From Thermoguttaceae bacterium (lineage in GTDB: Bacteria > Planctomycetota > Planctomycetia > Pirellulales > Thermoguttaceae): 64,000 nucleotides of DNA. The notes below the pieces were generated by a model. It worked only from the letters and a program-made list of their open reading frames with translations. It made no database searches and was not told the DNA's origin. A program made the position numbers and the translations under genes. The stretch lies in contig JARKPK010000120.1 of assembly GCA_029975295.1 (NCBI GenBank), forward strand, positions 1 through 64,000, written 5' to 3'. Position 1 is the first letter of the stretch. Each line of letters opens with the position of its first letter. This document shows, in pieces, positions 7,599 through 17,710 of this stretch.

Positions 7599-10145
7599 AT
7601 GGCCGCCCCGTTGACGCCTCTTCCGATCGACCGGGTGATTGACCGGGCGGTTGAATCGCTGGCTGCCGTCGGCGCGATCGTTGTTTGTGCGCCGCCGGGC
7701 GCGGGAAAGACGACTCGGATTCCGCCGGCGGTGCTCGATTCGGGCCTTGCCGCGCACGGCCGCATCGTTGTTGTGCAGCCGCGTCGATTGGCCGCCCGCA
7801 TGTGCGCGCAGCGGATCGCCGACGAGCGGGGTTGCGCGTTGGGCGACGAGGTCGGCTACCAAGTGCGTTTCGAGCGGCGGTGCTGTCGGGCCACGCGGCT
7901 GCTGATCGTCACCGAAGGGGTTCTGCTCCGCTTTCTTCACGACGACCCGTGCTTGGAAGAGTGCGCCGCCGTCGTCTTCGACGAGTTCCATCTTCGTCGG
8001 CTCGATACGGACGTGGCCGTGGCCATGGTGCGGCGAATCCGCGAAACGGTGCGTCCGGATCTGAAGGTGGTGGTGATGTCGGCCACCTTCGACGCGCGAA
8101 AAGCGGCGGCCTACTGGGACGATTGTCCAATCGTCGAATGTCCGGGCCGGACCCATCCGGTCTCCATCGAGTATTGCAACGACCCTTTACCGCGTGATCC
8201 GGCCGAGAAGGCCGCCTGGGGGGTGGAGCAACTGCTCGGCCGTGTTCGCGGCGACTTGCTCGTCTTCTTGCCCGGCGCGGGCGAAATCCGCCGTGCAATG
8301 CGATTGCTGGCCGAGCGGCGTTTGGGGCCCAATACCGACGTTTTCCCGCTTTATGCCGATCTCGATCCTTCTGCCCAGCAGGCTGCCGTTGCGCCCGGGC
8401 CGCGGCGGAAGATCGTCCTGGCGACGAATGTTGCCGAAACGTCGATCACCATCGACGGCATCGAGGGCGTTGTCGATACGGGGCTGGCTCGGGCCCCCGT
8501 GTTCGATCCCACGGTGGGTTTAGAGCGACTGGAACTGCAATGGATTTCGCGAGCGGCCGCCGATCAACGGGCCGGGCGCGCGGGCCGAACTCGGCCCGGC
8601 GCATGCTTGCGGCTTTGGCCGGCGCGATCCGACGAGCATCGGCCCGCCCACGACACGCCCGAGATCGCGCGAATGGACCTTAGCGGGACAATCTTGCAAT
8701 TGCTCGCCTGGGGAGAGCGGCCGGAGGAGTTGGCATGGTTCGAAGCGCCGCCGGCGGACTCGCTGGCCCAAGCACGAACGCTGCTGACTGCTCTGGGGGC
8801 GATGGACCAGAACGGGCGGCCGACGGAACTGGGCCGCACGCTGGCCCGACTGCCCGTGCAGCCCCGATTGGGCAGGTTGCTGCGCGAGGCCTGGTTGTTG
8901 GGGCATCCCGCGGCCGGAGCGTTGGTTGCTGCGTTGCTTTGCGAGCATGATCCGTTTGACGGCCCGGCGGCAAACGAACGATCGCTGCGCCCGCCCTCCG
9001 ACTCGAACAGCGACGTGTACGATCGCGCCGTCGCGTTGCGGCAGTACGAGAACGGCGGACCGTCGTTGCCGTGGCTCGGCCGAATCCGATCGGGCGCGGC
9101 TCGCTTCGTCCTGCGGGCTGCCCGTCAATTGCAGCGCGAGGTGAGCGACGCATGGGGCGAGGCCCCTTCCGCCCGCTGCGACGAAGAAGAGGCGGTGCTT
9201 CGCTCGTTGTTGGCCGGTTTTCCCGATCGTTTGGTGCGGCGATCGGAGCCGGGGAGCAGATTCGGCCGCATGGTCGGAGGCCTGGGGGTTCGCTTGGCCG
9301 AGCGAAGCGCCGTGGGCGAGGCGATGCTCTATTTGGCGGTCAACGTCGATCGCGGTTCGTCTGAGGCGGTGGTCCGTTGGGCGTCGGCCGTTCGTCGCGA
9401 TTGGCTGCCGGAAGGCAAGCGACGAGTAGAAGTTCAAACCGAGTTCGATCCGCAACTGCAACGAGTGTTTGCCCGACGCCGAGAGTATTTCGACGACCTG
9501 CTCATCGATCAATCGCCGACGACGGCCGCAGAGCCGGACGCGCGAAAGCTGCTCACCGAGGCTGCGCAGCAAGCCCCATTATCCGAGTTCTTTGCGCCGG
9601 ACGATTCGGCGGCCGCCCACTATCTGGCTCGGGTGCGGTTTCTCGCCGGCGCCCTGCCCGAGTTCGGTTGGCCGCCCCTTGACGACGACAACGTGCGGCG
9701 CCTAGTCGAACAGGTTGCGGCGGGCTGCCGTTCGTTTGCCGATCTTCGTCAAGCGGATTGGCTTACGGCCATTCGTTCGATGCTCTCGCCCGTTCAAATC
9801 CAGTGCGTCGATCGCGAGGCCCCGGCGCGGCTTGCCGTCCCCAGCGGAAGCATGATCGCGTTGAACTATCCCATCGGTCGGCCGCCGGTGCTTGCCGTGC
9901 GCATCCAGGAGATTTTCGGATGGCGGGCCACGCCGCGATTGGCCGCCGGACGCGTGCCGGTGCTGTTGCATCTTCTCGGGCCCAACGGGCGCACCGAGCA
10001 AATCACCAACGATCTGGAGAGCTTCTGGCGCAGCACCTATCATCAAGTTCGCAAAGACCTCCGCCGCCGCTACCCGAAACACTCGTGGCCGGAAGACCCC
10101 TTGACGGCCCAGGCCGAGCGACGGCCGCAACGTCGGCAGCGCTGA
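7599..10145 (+). CDS. hrpB: ATP-dependent RNA helicase HrpB
   Basis: An 848-residue DEAH-box helicase of normal HrpB length. Motif I (GAGKTT) is at 34-39, motif Ia QPRRLAARM at 60-68, motif II is DEFH at 128-131, and motif III SAT is at 161-163. TNVAETSITIDGI and DQRAGRAGRTRPG supply motifs V and VI. The C-terminal third, including PRLAVPSGSMIALNY and the end WPEDPLTAQ, matches the HrpB-specific domain. Motif II is DEFH, the form usual for HrpB, rather than canonical DEAH. The cellular role of HrpB is poorly defined; related HrpA acts on RNA and stalled ribosomes. Start ATG 7599 is the first in frame and directly precedes the conserved region. Confidence 0.93.
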   Translation: MAAPLTPLPIDRVIDRAVESLAAVGAIVVCAPPGAGKTTRIPPAVLDSGLAAHGRIVVVQPRRLAARMCAQRIADERGCALGDEVGYQVRFERRCCRATRLLIVTEGVLLRFLHDDPCLEECAAVVFDEFHLRRLDTDVAVAMVRRIRETVRPDLKVVVMSATFDARKAAAYWDDCPIVECPGRTHPVSIEYCNDPLPRDPAEKAAWGVEQLLGRVRGDLLVFLPGAGEIRRAMRLLAERRLGPNTDVFPLYADLDPSAQQAAVAPGPRRKIVLATNVAETSITIDGIEGVVDTGLARAPVFDPTVGLERLELQWISRAAADQRAGRAGRTRPGACLRLWPARSDEHRPAHDTPEIARMDLSGTILQLLAWGERPEELAWFEAPPADSLAQARTLLTALGAMDQNGRPTELGRTLARLPVQPRLGRLLREAWLLGHPAAGALVAALLCEHDPFDGPAANERSLRPPSDSNSDVYDRAVALRQYENGGPSLPWLGRIRSGAARFVLRAARQLQREVSDAWGEAPSARCDEEEAVLRSLLAGFPDRLVRRSEPGSRFGRMVGGLGVRLAERSAVGEAMLYLAVNVDRGSSEAVVRWASAVRRDWLPEGKRRVEVQTEFDPQLQRVFARRREYFDDLLIDQSPTTAAEPDARKLLTEAAQQAPLSEFFAPDDSAAAHYLARVRFLAGALPEFGWPPLDDDNVRRLVEQVAAGCRSFADLRQADWLTAIRSMLSPVQIQCVDREAPARLAVPSGSMIALNYPIGRPPVLAVRIQEIFGWRATPRLAAGRVPVLLHLLGPNGRTEQITNDLESFWRSTYHQVRKDLRRRYPKHSWPEDPLTAQAERRPQRRQR

Positions 10146-10564
10146 TCTCGAACGAATCGCTCGTCGGGCCGGCGCGATGTCGAGTGTCGATCGTGTCGCG
10201 CGGTGTTTGGTTCACGCCGTGCAACCAAACGTTAGAATTCCGCCTGCACGCCACGGAAATTGCCGACCACAATACCGCCGAGCCATCAAGAAAAAGAAAG
10301 CTCCCCTCGCAGCAGGGGGCAGGAGGGGAGCGTCGGCACAGTCAGGGGTTACGACTGTACGATTGATAATCTCATCGATTGCCGGTTTGGGGCCCAAGCC
10401 CTCGGCCGGCGCAAACCGCTTACGGCCCACAGCGGTTTCTAGGGTTGCCCGCTGTGTCGTCGCAGCCGTTTTCGGCGGCAAATTCATTTCTTTACGAGGC
10501 AGGCCGAGCTCGCCCGCTCGGGGCCGCCCATCCGCTCGCCTGCCTCGTCAAGGCGAGGGCGCGC
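10146..10564. other. Intergenic region between convergent hrpB and PEP-CTERM gene
   Basis: A 419-base convergent gap. It holds the leftward terminator hairpin at 10285-10331, described separately. It also contains one rightward TAGAAT hexamer (10233-10238) that is not followed by a recognisable gene. Nothing else was identified. Confidence 0.4.
10285..10331 (-). terminator. Rho-independent terminator for the PEP-CTERM gene
   Basis: Inverted repeat GCTCCCCTC (10300-10308) and GAGGGGAGC (10323-10331) forms a 9-bp perfect stem with a 14-nt loop. Read leftward it is followed at once by a T-rich run (complement of AAGAAAAAGAAA at 10288-10299), the classical intrinsic terminator layout. It lies about 230 nt beyond the stop of the leftward PEP-CTERM gene. 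Confidence 0.7.
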
Positions 10565-11995
10565 TTAGGCCCGCCGTCGCCGCCAGCAAACCAGCCCGCC
10601 CGCAGCGCCCATGATCAGCAGCGCCCATGTACTGGGTTCGGGGACGATCTCGAAGCCATTGATTGCCACGGCCGCGTCTTCGAGCCAATTTCCGTCTTCA
10701 TCGACGGGCAAGTAGTACAAGGTATAGACGCTGCTCAACTCGTTAGTTTCAAAATAGACGGTCGCCTCGGCCCCGAGCCAATCGGCGCCGGTGGTCGGAT
10801 CGATCAACGCCAGCACCGGGCCGGTCGGCGAATCGAGCGTTACGCGGATTTTCCCGTTCGGAGTTCCCGAAAGCAGGTTGTGATACGTCTTCACGACGAA
10901 GGGATCCCAGCTCAGCCCATCGAGGGTCAGTTTCAGGCCGCCGACGGCCTGCACGCCGTCGCGGCGCAACTGCTCGGCGACACCGCCCATCGCTCCGGCG
11001 TCGATCACGTCGGCCGGCGTCAACGGGTTGCTGTAGCCCTCGATCGTGGCGGTCATTTCGGTATGGGTCCACCCCAATTGCGATCCGGGAATCACGTTGA
11101 CAAACGACGCGCTGGCGTCCCACGCGATGAATCCCTCTTGAACGGCCTGCCCGGCGCCGCCGATGTCGAATCGCGCGGTAACGGTGTTCGACGATTGCTG
11201 GCCGATGCGCAGGTCGTCAATCAGCACAGGATCTCCGGGCGTGAGCGTGCTGCTGAGCGTAACGCTGTTGCCCAGGCTCAGCCGCTCTTGCGCGCCAAGG
11301 AACCCCAGGTCGCCCGTTGTCTGCAACACATAGTTTGGCGTGCCGTACACCTTGTAGTTGGTGAAGTCTTCATGTCCGGCGTTCACCCACAAGGTCAGCC
11401 GTTCTTGCAGGCCGTCGCCCAGCCCGGCCACGTTGAATTCGATCTGGCCGACCAGGTTGTACGGCGTGTTGACTTGAATCGTCGGCACGGCCGAGGTCAG
11501 GTAGCTGCCCGAGCCGAGGCGAAGGTAGAAGTAGCCGGTCTCGTCGATGCGCTTCAGTCCCACCTCTGCCGTCGGTGTGGTCGGGCTATCGTAGAAGGTG
11601 AGCCCCACTTGATGGTCGCCCAGCGGAGCCACCTCGGTCAGCTCCACGCTGAACCAGAACGGATGCCCCAACGGCGCATTGCCCGGGGCGCCCAACTGCA
11701 AATCGAACGGCCGGCTGACCGAGATCGGATCCGGCGTCGTGACGTAGATGCGGTTCTGATAGACGGTGAATCCGCTGTCGCCCGTCCATCCGTCGGTCCA
11801 GATGCCCGAAACGTTGTTGCCGCCGCCCTGTCCGGCCAGCTCGCCGGAGCTGTAGCTGAACGAGTCGATTACCGACAGGTGCTCTTGCGCCGCGGCCGGC
11901 GCACACAGCGCCAGCACGGCTGCCATCGCAACGCTCGCGGCCAACACGCCCCAGTAACTTTGGTGACGAATCAATGCAAATCGGTGTCGTTTCAT
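10565..11995 (-). CDS. PEP-CTERM sorting domain protein
   Basis: A 476-residue exported protein with start at ATG 11995, the methionine just before a signal peptide (MKRHRF... to about AAAQEH). The mature region is predicted all-beta, with a laminin-G/concanavalin-like lectin feel (FSYSSGELAGQGG, FWFSVELTEV, GYFYLRLGSG). The C-terminus has the full tripartite sorting signal: VPEPSTW, a hydrophobic helix of about 16 residues, then RRRRA. Such proteins are recognised by exosortase, cut and attached at the cell surface; no exosortase is encoded in this window. Ligand or role is unknown. A terminator hairpin follows at 10285-10331. Confidence 0.85.
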   Translation of the reverse strand: MKRHRFALIRHQSYWGVLAASVAMAAVLALCAPAAAQEHLSVIDSFSYSSGELAGQGGGNNVSGIWTDGWTGDSGFTVYQNRIYVTTPDPISVSRPFDLQLGAPGNAPLGHPFWFSVELTEVAPLGDHQVGLTFYDSPTTPTAEVGLKRIDETGYFYLRLGSGSYLTSAVPTIQVNTPYNLVGQIEFNVAGLGDGLQERLTLWVNAGHEDFTNYKVYGTPNYVLQTTGDLGFLGAQERLSLGNSVTLSSTLTPGDPVLIDDLRIGQQSSNTVTARFDIGGAGQAVQEGFIAWDASASFVNVIPGSQLGWTHTEMTATIEGYSNPLTPADVIDAGAMGGVAEQLRRDGVQAVGGLKLTLDGLSWDPFVVKTYHNLLSGTPNGKIRVTLDSPTGPVLALIDPTTGADWLGAEATVYFETNELSSVYTLYYLPVDEDGNWLEDAAVAINGFEIVPEPSTWALLIMGAAGGLVCWRRRRA

Positions 11996-13817
11996 CAGTG
12001 CAAACCCCTGAACTGAATGTGCCGAAATCACAATCAACAAATCGCTTCTCACGCAACCGACCGAACGCGGAGAACACCCCTGATTCGTTCTCGCATTCGG
12101 CTGCTCGCCGACGACAACCGCACGCCCTGCGCAGCCGATCGGTGATCGGTCCGCGCGTCGGCGGCGCTGGCCCTGCTAAGGGCGCACCCCGAGCCGCGAG
12201 CACCATCTCGGAGCCGTCAATCGCCCTGATCGCGACCCAACCTCAGCGGGCGCACGTCATCGGCCGTTCGCCTTGGTCAGGCCGATGAGCCTGCCTTTGG
12301 CCGGCATGGGCGCGTACCTTGTACGCCTTCGCCGGCAAAGCGACTCCGAACCTGACGGCTTCGGCAGCGCAAACCTTCTACGGCAACGCACGCCGAGGCG
12401 ATCGTGACAGGGCGAGACCCCCGACGCAAAGCGCAGCCCAAGACGCAAGACGCCCGCTTCGTGCATTGCTTCCGCAAATGCGCAGACCTTCCACGCCCAA
12501 GGGCGCACCCATTGTGGGAGCCGATCAAATTGCATCGCCCACTCGCGCTCAACCTGCAACACGACGTCAGCCATTCACCGTCGAGAACGTTGCAGATGCG
12601 CCGACCGATCTACGCCGATCAATAACGTCCCCGCGGCGTCGGCCGTCGCATACGACGGCGAGCCCAGGGGCGCGGCGCGGTCGTCTCGGACTAGGGGGCA
12701 GAGCTTCCTCGCTTCCAAACAACGCTTCTTGATCACCAAAGCACACCGACCGGCGAGGCAGGCTTGTCATAAAGCAAACCGCCCAGCCGTTGGTCGGCCG
12801 TGTCGGACGAGGGTGCCGGGTGTCAGTAGGCGTCGCTGGGTGAAGTCGCGCTCATCGGCCGCGCGCAAAAGCGCACGCGCTCAGGCCAGCTTCCGGTACA
12901 GCAATTCCCACGCGATTCCCGCTGATTGCTGGAAACCAAAAGAACGGGCCGAGACGGCCGATGCCCACAGCGTCCTAAGATACGAGGGGTCAAGCAGGAA
13001 CTCGCCAATCAGTGAAGATGGGGTTCTGTGCTTGATCTCGCAAACGCTGCCTCATGATGGGCAACAATATTCAGGCTGAGAAGGCCGCCCCCCAAACGAC
13101 TCGCCGGGAGGCAGCTCACACGTGTATGGTACTCAAACACTCCCGGAATTTCAAGCGTTTTACTTGTTAGTTGTCGAAAAAGATGGCGTGAAAACCCCAT
13201 TTTTCCAGATTTCTTGCTGTTCGTCACCACGGCGAACCGGACTGTGTTGGTGGATGACGAGGTCGATATCGGCGGACATCGCGCGGCAAAAGCGGCGCGA
13301 ACAACCCCAGAACGGGCGCACAGCCATGCCGGGCTGGTGTCGCCAGGCAGACGGCTCGGCGGACTGCAAAGCCAGGTGAACGGCAGACGCTGTTTGGGCG
13401 ATCAACTGCCTTGTGCTCGGCCTCATTATCCCTCATGTGTGCCTTTTGGGCCGTTTGAGTGATCGGCTGTGCAGCCGTCGGCCGAGGCGCGTTGTCCGTC
13501 GGTCTTGGTCGAAAACGCAAGCCGTCGGCAACGCAGGGCAGCCGTATTCGCGGCAATCGGTTCGCAGCCAGGGCAGCCGGCCTCGTACAGGGTAACTGGT
13601 TTCGATCGCCGGTCGCGGCTGTTGTCGCCCGTGTCGCGGGGTGGAAATCGGCGCGGCCGCGGAGTCCGGCCTATGCTCGCCCATGGCTTTGTTGTCTTGT
13701 CGGCGCGCCGCTTCCGCTGGTCGGCGGTTTCCTTTAGAATCGTCGGCGCCGTTCCAGCGGCCGCACTCGCGCTCGTCGCAACGCGCCTTTCTTCATGGCA
13801 CTCTTTGGAAACGCCCC
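11996..13817. other. Gene-free region of 1.8 kb upstream of pyrC
   Basis: No frame here has a credible start, a recognisable domain or coding-like composition, although several GC-driven open frames of 80-110 codons exist on both strands. The stretch 13010-13220 is locally more AT-rich than its surroundings. TAGAAT at 13735-13740 is a likely pyrC -10 box. The rest is unexplained; an old decayed gene or untranslated RNA cannot be excluded. Confidence 0.35.
13735..13740 (+). promoter_or_regulatory. Candidate -10 box (TAGAAT) of pyrC
   Basis: The hexamer TAGAAT, preceded by T, lies 78 nt before the pyrC start codon. The same hexamer sits at the -10 position of the tRNA-Pro promoter and upstream of the DUF1080 gene. 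No clear -35 match was found at the right distance, so this is tentative. Confidence 0.35.
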
Positions 13818-15092
13818 ATGCCCACGACGCTCATAACCAATGGCCGAGTGATCGATCCGAGCCGTCAAATCGATCGAGTCGCCAACGTGTTGATCCGCGA
13901 TGGGAAGATCGTCGGAATCGACCTGACCGACCCGCAAGCCGACGAAGTGATTGATGCGACCGGCAAGATCGTCGCCCCCGGACTGATCGACATGCACGTC
14001 CACCTGCGCGAGCCGGGGCACGAAGAAGACGAAACGATCGCCACGGGCACGGCCGCGGCGCTTTCGGGCGGCTTCACGTCGATCGCCTGCATGCCGAACA
14101 CCGATCCGCCGCTCGACACGCAAAGCGCCGTCGAGTTCGTCCACGATCAGGCGATGCGGGCCGACCAATGCCGCGTGTACGTTGTGGCCTGTGTGAGCAA
14201 GAACCGCGAGGGAAAAGAGCTTTCCGAAATCGGGCAGCTCGTTCAGGCCGGCGCGGTTGCCTTCAGCGACGACGGATCGCCCGTTTCCGACAACGAACTG
14301 ATGCGGCGGGCGTTCGAGTACTGCTTGATGTTTGACAAGGCGGTGTTGAATCATGCCGAGGTCAAGGAACTGACGCGCGGCGGAGTGATGCACGAGGGTT
14401 TGCAGTCGATGATTCTCGGCCTGCCCGGAATGCCCGCGGCCGCCGAAGATGTGATGACCGCCCGCGACATCAGCCTGGCCGAGGCCACCGGCGGCCGGCT
14501 CCACGTGCAGCACGTTTCTACGGCCAACACGGTCGAGGCCCTGCGGCGCGCCAAGAAGCGGGGCGTGCGAGTGACCGCCGAGGCGGCGCCGCACCATTTC
14601 ACATTGACCGACGAGCGCCTTTGCACCTTCGACGCCAATTACAAGATGAATCCGCCGCTGCGGGGCCAAGAACACGTCGAAGCGATTCTCAGCGGGTTGG
14701 CCGACGGCACGATCGACGTGATTGCCTCCGACCACGCCCCGCACGCCCGCGAAAAGAAGATGCAGGAGTTGGACCAAGCCCCGTTCGGGATCATCGGGCT
14801 GGAGACCATGCTGGGCTTGGTGGTCGTTCGATTGATTCAGCCGGGCCTGCTGAGTTGGTCGGACGCGCTGGCCAAGATGACCTGCAATCCGGCCGCTGTC
14901 TTGGGGATCGACAAGGGCACGCTCAGCCCCGGCGCCGATGCCGACATCACGATCATCAACCCCGACGTTCGCTGGACCGTCGGCCTCGACGACCTGAAGG
15001 GCAAAAGTGTGAACACTCCGTTCTTGGGTTGGGAGTTGACCGGGCGCGCTGAAACAGTGATCGTTGGCGGAAAGGTGAAATTTCGCCGCTGA
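13818..15092 (+). CDS. pyrC: Dihydroorotase
   Basis: A 424-residue amidohydrolase that closes carbamoyl-aspartate to dihydroorotate, the third step of pyrimidine synthesis, in the cytoplasm. The ATG at 13818 is chosen because conservation begins at once (TTLITNGRVIDP); the frame upstream is unconserved. Metal ligands are visible: DMHVHLREPG (His60, His62), Asp151/152 in FSDDGSP, His179 in LNHAEV, His232 in VQHVST and Asp305 in ASDHAPH. The Asp bridge and length place it in the type I (Gram-positive-like) class rather than the short E. coli type. The NYN-domain gene begins 9 bp after the stop, so the two are likely one operon. Confidence 0.95.
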   Translation: MPTTLITNGRVIDPSRQIDRVANVLIRDGKIVGIDLTDPQADEVIDATGKIVAPGLIDMHVHLREPGHEEDETIATGTAAALSGGFTSIACMPNTDPPLDTQSAVEFVHDQAMRADQCRVYVVACVSKNREGKELSEIGQLVQAGAVAFSDDGSPVSDNELMRRAFEYCLMFDKAVLNHAEVKELTRGGVMHEGLQSMILGLPGMPAAAEDVMTARDISLAEATGGRLHVQHVSTANTVEALRRAKKRGVRVTAEAAPHHFTLTDERLCTFDANYKMNPPLRGQEHVEAILSGLADGTIDVIASDHAPHAREKKMQELDQAPFGIIGLETMLGLVVVRLIQPGLLSWSDALAKMTCNPAAVLGIDKGTLSPGADADITIINPDVRWTVGLDDLKGKSVNTPFLGWELTGRAETVIVGGKVKFRR

Positions 15093-15101
15093 TACTCGAT
15101 T

Positions 15102-15914
15102 GTGGGGCGGGCGGTGACTCTGCTGATCGACGGGTACAATCTGATTCACGAGGGCGGCATCGTCTCCCGTCGCGCCGGGCCGGGCGATTTGCACCGCGCG
15201 CGAATGGCATTGGCCAACATTTTGGCGTTTTCGCTGCCGCCCGAGACGCTGCGGCAGACGATCGTTGTGTTCGATGCCGTCCACGCCCCTTGGGGCCTGC
15301 CCAGGGAACTGGTTCATCGGGGCGTCTTGTTGCGTTTCGCCGATCGCGGCCGCGAGGCCGACGATTTGATTGAAGAACTCATCTTGGCCGATTCCGCCCC
15401 GAAGCGGCTCGTTGTCGTTTCCAGCGACCATCGCTTGCATCGGGCCGCAAGGCGGCGCGGCGCCCAGGCTATCGACAGCGAACCGTGGCTGCGTCGCCTT
15501 TTCGCGGAACGACGCAACCGGCAAACGCCGGGCGGCGCCCGCACCGACGCCCCGGAAAGCAAGCCCATTCCGCAGCCCGACGACGTCGAGGGCTGGCTCC
15601 ATTGTTTCGGTGACGATGTCGAGGCCCTGCTGCGGCAAGCGGCGGAAATTGCCGGAGCGGCGGATGCCGCTGAAGGGGAGGAGGTCGCCGAAGCGGAGGA
15701 GAAAAAGGGCGCCCCGCCCGCAGAGCAACCGGGCGGACCCGGCCGGTCGGCTCGATCTGCTGATGTCAAGCGAAAACGTCCGACCCAAGGCCCGCCGCGC
15801 CGGCGGAAGCGGAATCGGCCCGAAGAGATTTCCGATAAGCCGTTCCTCGCATCGAAGGGCCCCGACGACATCTTCCCGCCCGGCTACGCCGACGACCTGT
15901 TGGAAGACGAATGA
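15102..15914 (+). CDS. NYN-domain (YacP/Rae1-like) protein
   Basis: A 270-residue protein starting at GTG 15102 (a second in-frame GTG at 15114 is possible). Residues 1-135 form a PIN-like NYN domain of the YacP family: LLIDGYNLIH at the N-terminus, VVFDAVHAP, EADDLIEELI and VVSSDHRL supply the acidic residues expected to bind metal. Bacillus YacP/Rae1 is a ribosome-associated mRNA endoribonuclease, so RNA cleavage is the likely activity. The last ~130 residues are low complexity, first acidic then very basic (RRRKR), and look disordered and RNA- or ribosome-binding; this tail is longer than in Bacillus. It is 9 bp downstream of pyrC. Confidence 0.75.
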   Translation: MGRAVTLLIDGYNLIHEGGIVSRRAGPGDLHRARMALANILAFSLPPETLRQTIVVFDAVHAPWGLPRELVHRGVLLRFADRGREADDLIEELILADSAPKRLVVVSSDHRLHRAARRRGAQAIDSEPWLRRLFAERRNRQTPGGARTDAPESKPIPQPDDVEGWLHCFGDDVEALLRQAAEIAGAADAAEGEEVAEAEEKKGAPPAEQPGGPGRSARSADVKRKRPTQGPPRRRKRNRPEEISDKPFLASKGPDDIFPPGYADDLLEDE

Positions 15915-15967
15915 ACGCGTCCGGTTGGCATGTGCGTACAAAGTTGCCGCCGGGAAGAGATGGGCTG

Positions 15968-17140
15968 CTAACGTTCAACGTTCTCCAACGCGACCTTCAC
16001 CTTGCGCTGGCCCTCTGGGCCCATCACGGTCAGTTCGACCGAATCGCCGACCGCCTTGTCGGCCAGCAATTCGAATAGATCGCGCGACCGCGCGACGGCA
16101 CGGCCGTCCACCTCGGTGATCACGTCGGCGATAATCCGATTTTCGTCGTCGCGTTCCAGGCCGCGCAGGCCCGCTCGGTCGGCCGGCCCTCCGGCCACCA
16201 CGCCGCCGACGATCACCCCGCGCACGCCCCAACGCTGGGCAATTTGATCGGGCACCAATTCGATGCCCAACGAGGGCCGAACGATTTTCCCGTGCCGGAT
16301 CAACTGCGGCACGACCCGATTGACCTCGTCCACTGGAATCGCGAAACCGATGCCGGCATAAGCCCCCGAGGGGCTGAAAATCGCCGTGTTCACCCCGATG
16401 ACCCGCCCGGCGCTGTCGAGCAGCGGCCCGCCCGAATTCCCCGGATTGATTGCCGCATCGGTTTGAATGACGTTCTTAATCGGCCGTCGCGTCACGGATT
16501 CGATTTGGCGGCCCAGCGCGCTGATCACGCCGGTTGTTAGCGTCTGATCGAGCCCGAAGGGATTGCCGATCGCGAACACCTTTTGCCCGACTTGCAGGTC
16601 GTCGGAATTGCCCACGGGAATCGGATGCAGTTGTTCTTTCGGGGCATTGATCGACAGGACGGCCAGGTCTTTGTCGGGGTATCCCCCCACGAACTTGGCC
16701 GGATAGCGGTTGCGTTTGCCCGATTGGGGATCGGCCAGGAAAACATCGACCGACGCGGCGTTTTGAATCACGTGGAAATTGGTGACGATATGTCCATCGG
16801 AGTCCCAAACGAACCCCGATCCCGCGCCTTGCGGCACCTTGAATACGTCGAGTGAAAACAGATCGCGGCGCAATCCGCTGGTTGTGATGTGAACCACCGA
16901 CTTCGACGCTTGGCGAAAGATTTCGATCGTTGTCCGCTCGTCGTCGGCCAGCTCTCCGCGCGGGGTGACGGCCCGCGGCTGAGCGTCGGGATCGACCCCC
17001 CGATTGCGCGGCGCCAACCGCACAACCAACAACACGCAAATCGCCAACAGCAAGATCAGTAAAACCCAGTGCCGACGCGGGGGGCCGGCCTCGTAGGGCA
17101 ACGCAGGGTCGTGGTCTGAAGACTGATAATGGGTCGTCAT
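15968..17140 (-). CDS. HtrA/DegS-like S1C serine protease
   Basis: A 390-residue membrane-anchored periplasmic protease. The ATG at 17140 puts a single transmembrane helix at about 25-42 behind a short cytoplasmic tail; earlier starts in the frame only add unconserved sequence. The trypsin-like domain has His123 (TNFHVI), Asp158 (DKDLAVL) and Ser236 (NPGNSGGPL). A single PDZ domain follows (about 285-388), giving the DegS/HtrA layout with one PDZ rather than the two of DegP. Family members sense or degrade misfolded envelope proteins. The gene is convergent with the pyrC-NYN pair and divergent from a Gfo/Idh/MocA gene. Confidence 0.9.
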   Translation of the reverse strand: MTTHYQSSDHDPALPYEAGPPRRHWVLLILLLAICVLLVVRLAPRNRGVDPDAQPRAVTPRGELADDERTTIEIFRQASKSVVHITTSGLRRDLFSLDVFKVPQGAGSGFVWDSDGHIVTNFHVIQNAASVDVFLADPQSGKRNRYPAKFVGGYPDKDLAVLSINAPKEQLHPIPVGNSDDLQVGQKVFAIGNPFGLDQTLTTGVISALGRQIESVTRRPIKNVIQTDAAINPGNSGGPLLDSAGRVIGVNTAIFSPSGAYAGIGFAIPVDEVNRVVPQLIRHGKIVRPSLGIELVPDQIAQRWGVRGVIVGGVVAGGPADRAGLRGLERDDENRIIADVITEVDGRAVARSRDLFELLADKAVGDSVELTVMGPEGQRKVKVALENVER

Positions 17141-17710
17141 CTTCCGTTCGCTTGTCGAAACCAGGTTTCCCGTGCTTCCGGCGCGCCGCAGAGGGCGATC
17201 GCCGCAGACGGGCAGTTCGACGGCCAATCCGTCGTGCCGTGCATTATACGGTGCGTCGGCAGCTTTCGGCACTGCGCCCGGCGGCTGGAGGCGGCAAGGA
17301 GGGCCATTCCCGCACTTGCAGGTCCGATGCGCTTCGAGCCAAGCCCCTGCTCCCGCGACGCGCCGATGTTTGCGGGACGAAATAGTTGCCACTGGGCATC
17401 GGCGGGGGTATCTTGAGCGCGCCGGCCCGCAAGGCAGGGCGACCGCAGGCATGGGCAACCCCAGCGCCCGCGCCACTTTGGATGGCCGCCTCAGCAAAGA
17501 ACCGCAGCGCGGCCCCAAGCGGGGCGCGCACGATAGGTCGGCGCAAGAGACGAAACGGCCGAAAACGCGGAGGTGGACGATTGCGGATTGTGGAGGATCG
17601 GACCGCTTTCGGCCTTCTGCGATTGTGACGAGGCTTCCGCCGAACTGGCGACACCGCGGTTTTGGTGGTCCGTGGTTCGGCCTTCCCGCCCACCTGCTGG
17701 AGAACCCGCC
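17141..17710. other. Divergent intergenic region, htrA-like and Gfo/Idh/MocA genes
   Basis: This 570-base region separates divergent starts and should carry both promoters. No strong promoter match, hairpin or credible gene was seen. Confidence 0.35.

Noticed and set aside
12257-12574. A 105-codon minus-strand frame in the gap before pyrC
   Set aside because: No domain, no ribosome-binding site, and Arg/Cys-rich shadow-like composition.
13734-15941. A 735-codon minus-strand open frame opposite pyrC and the NYN gene
   Set aside because: It is antisense to two conserved genes, has no domain, and its composition is that of a shadow frame.
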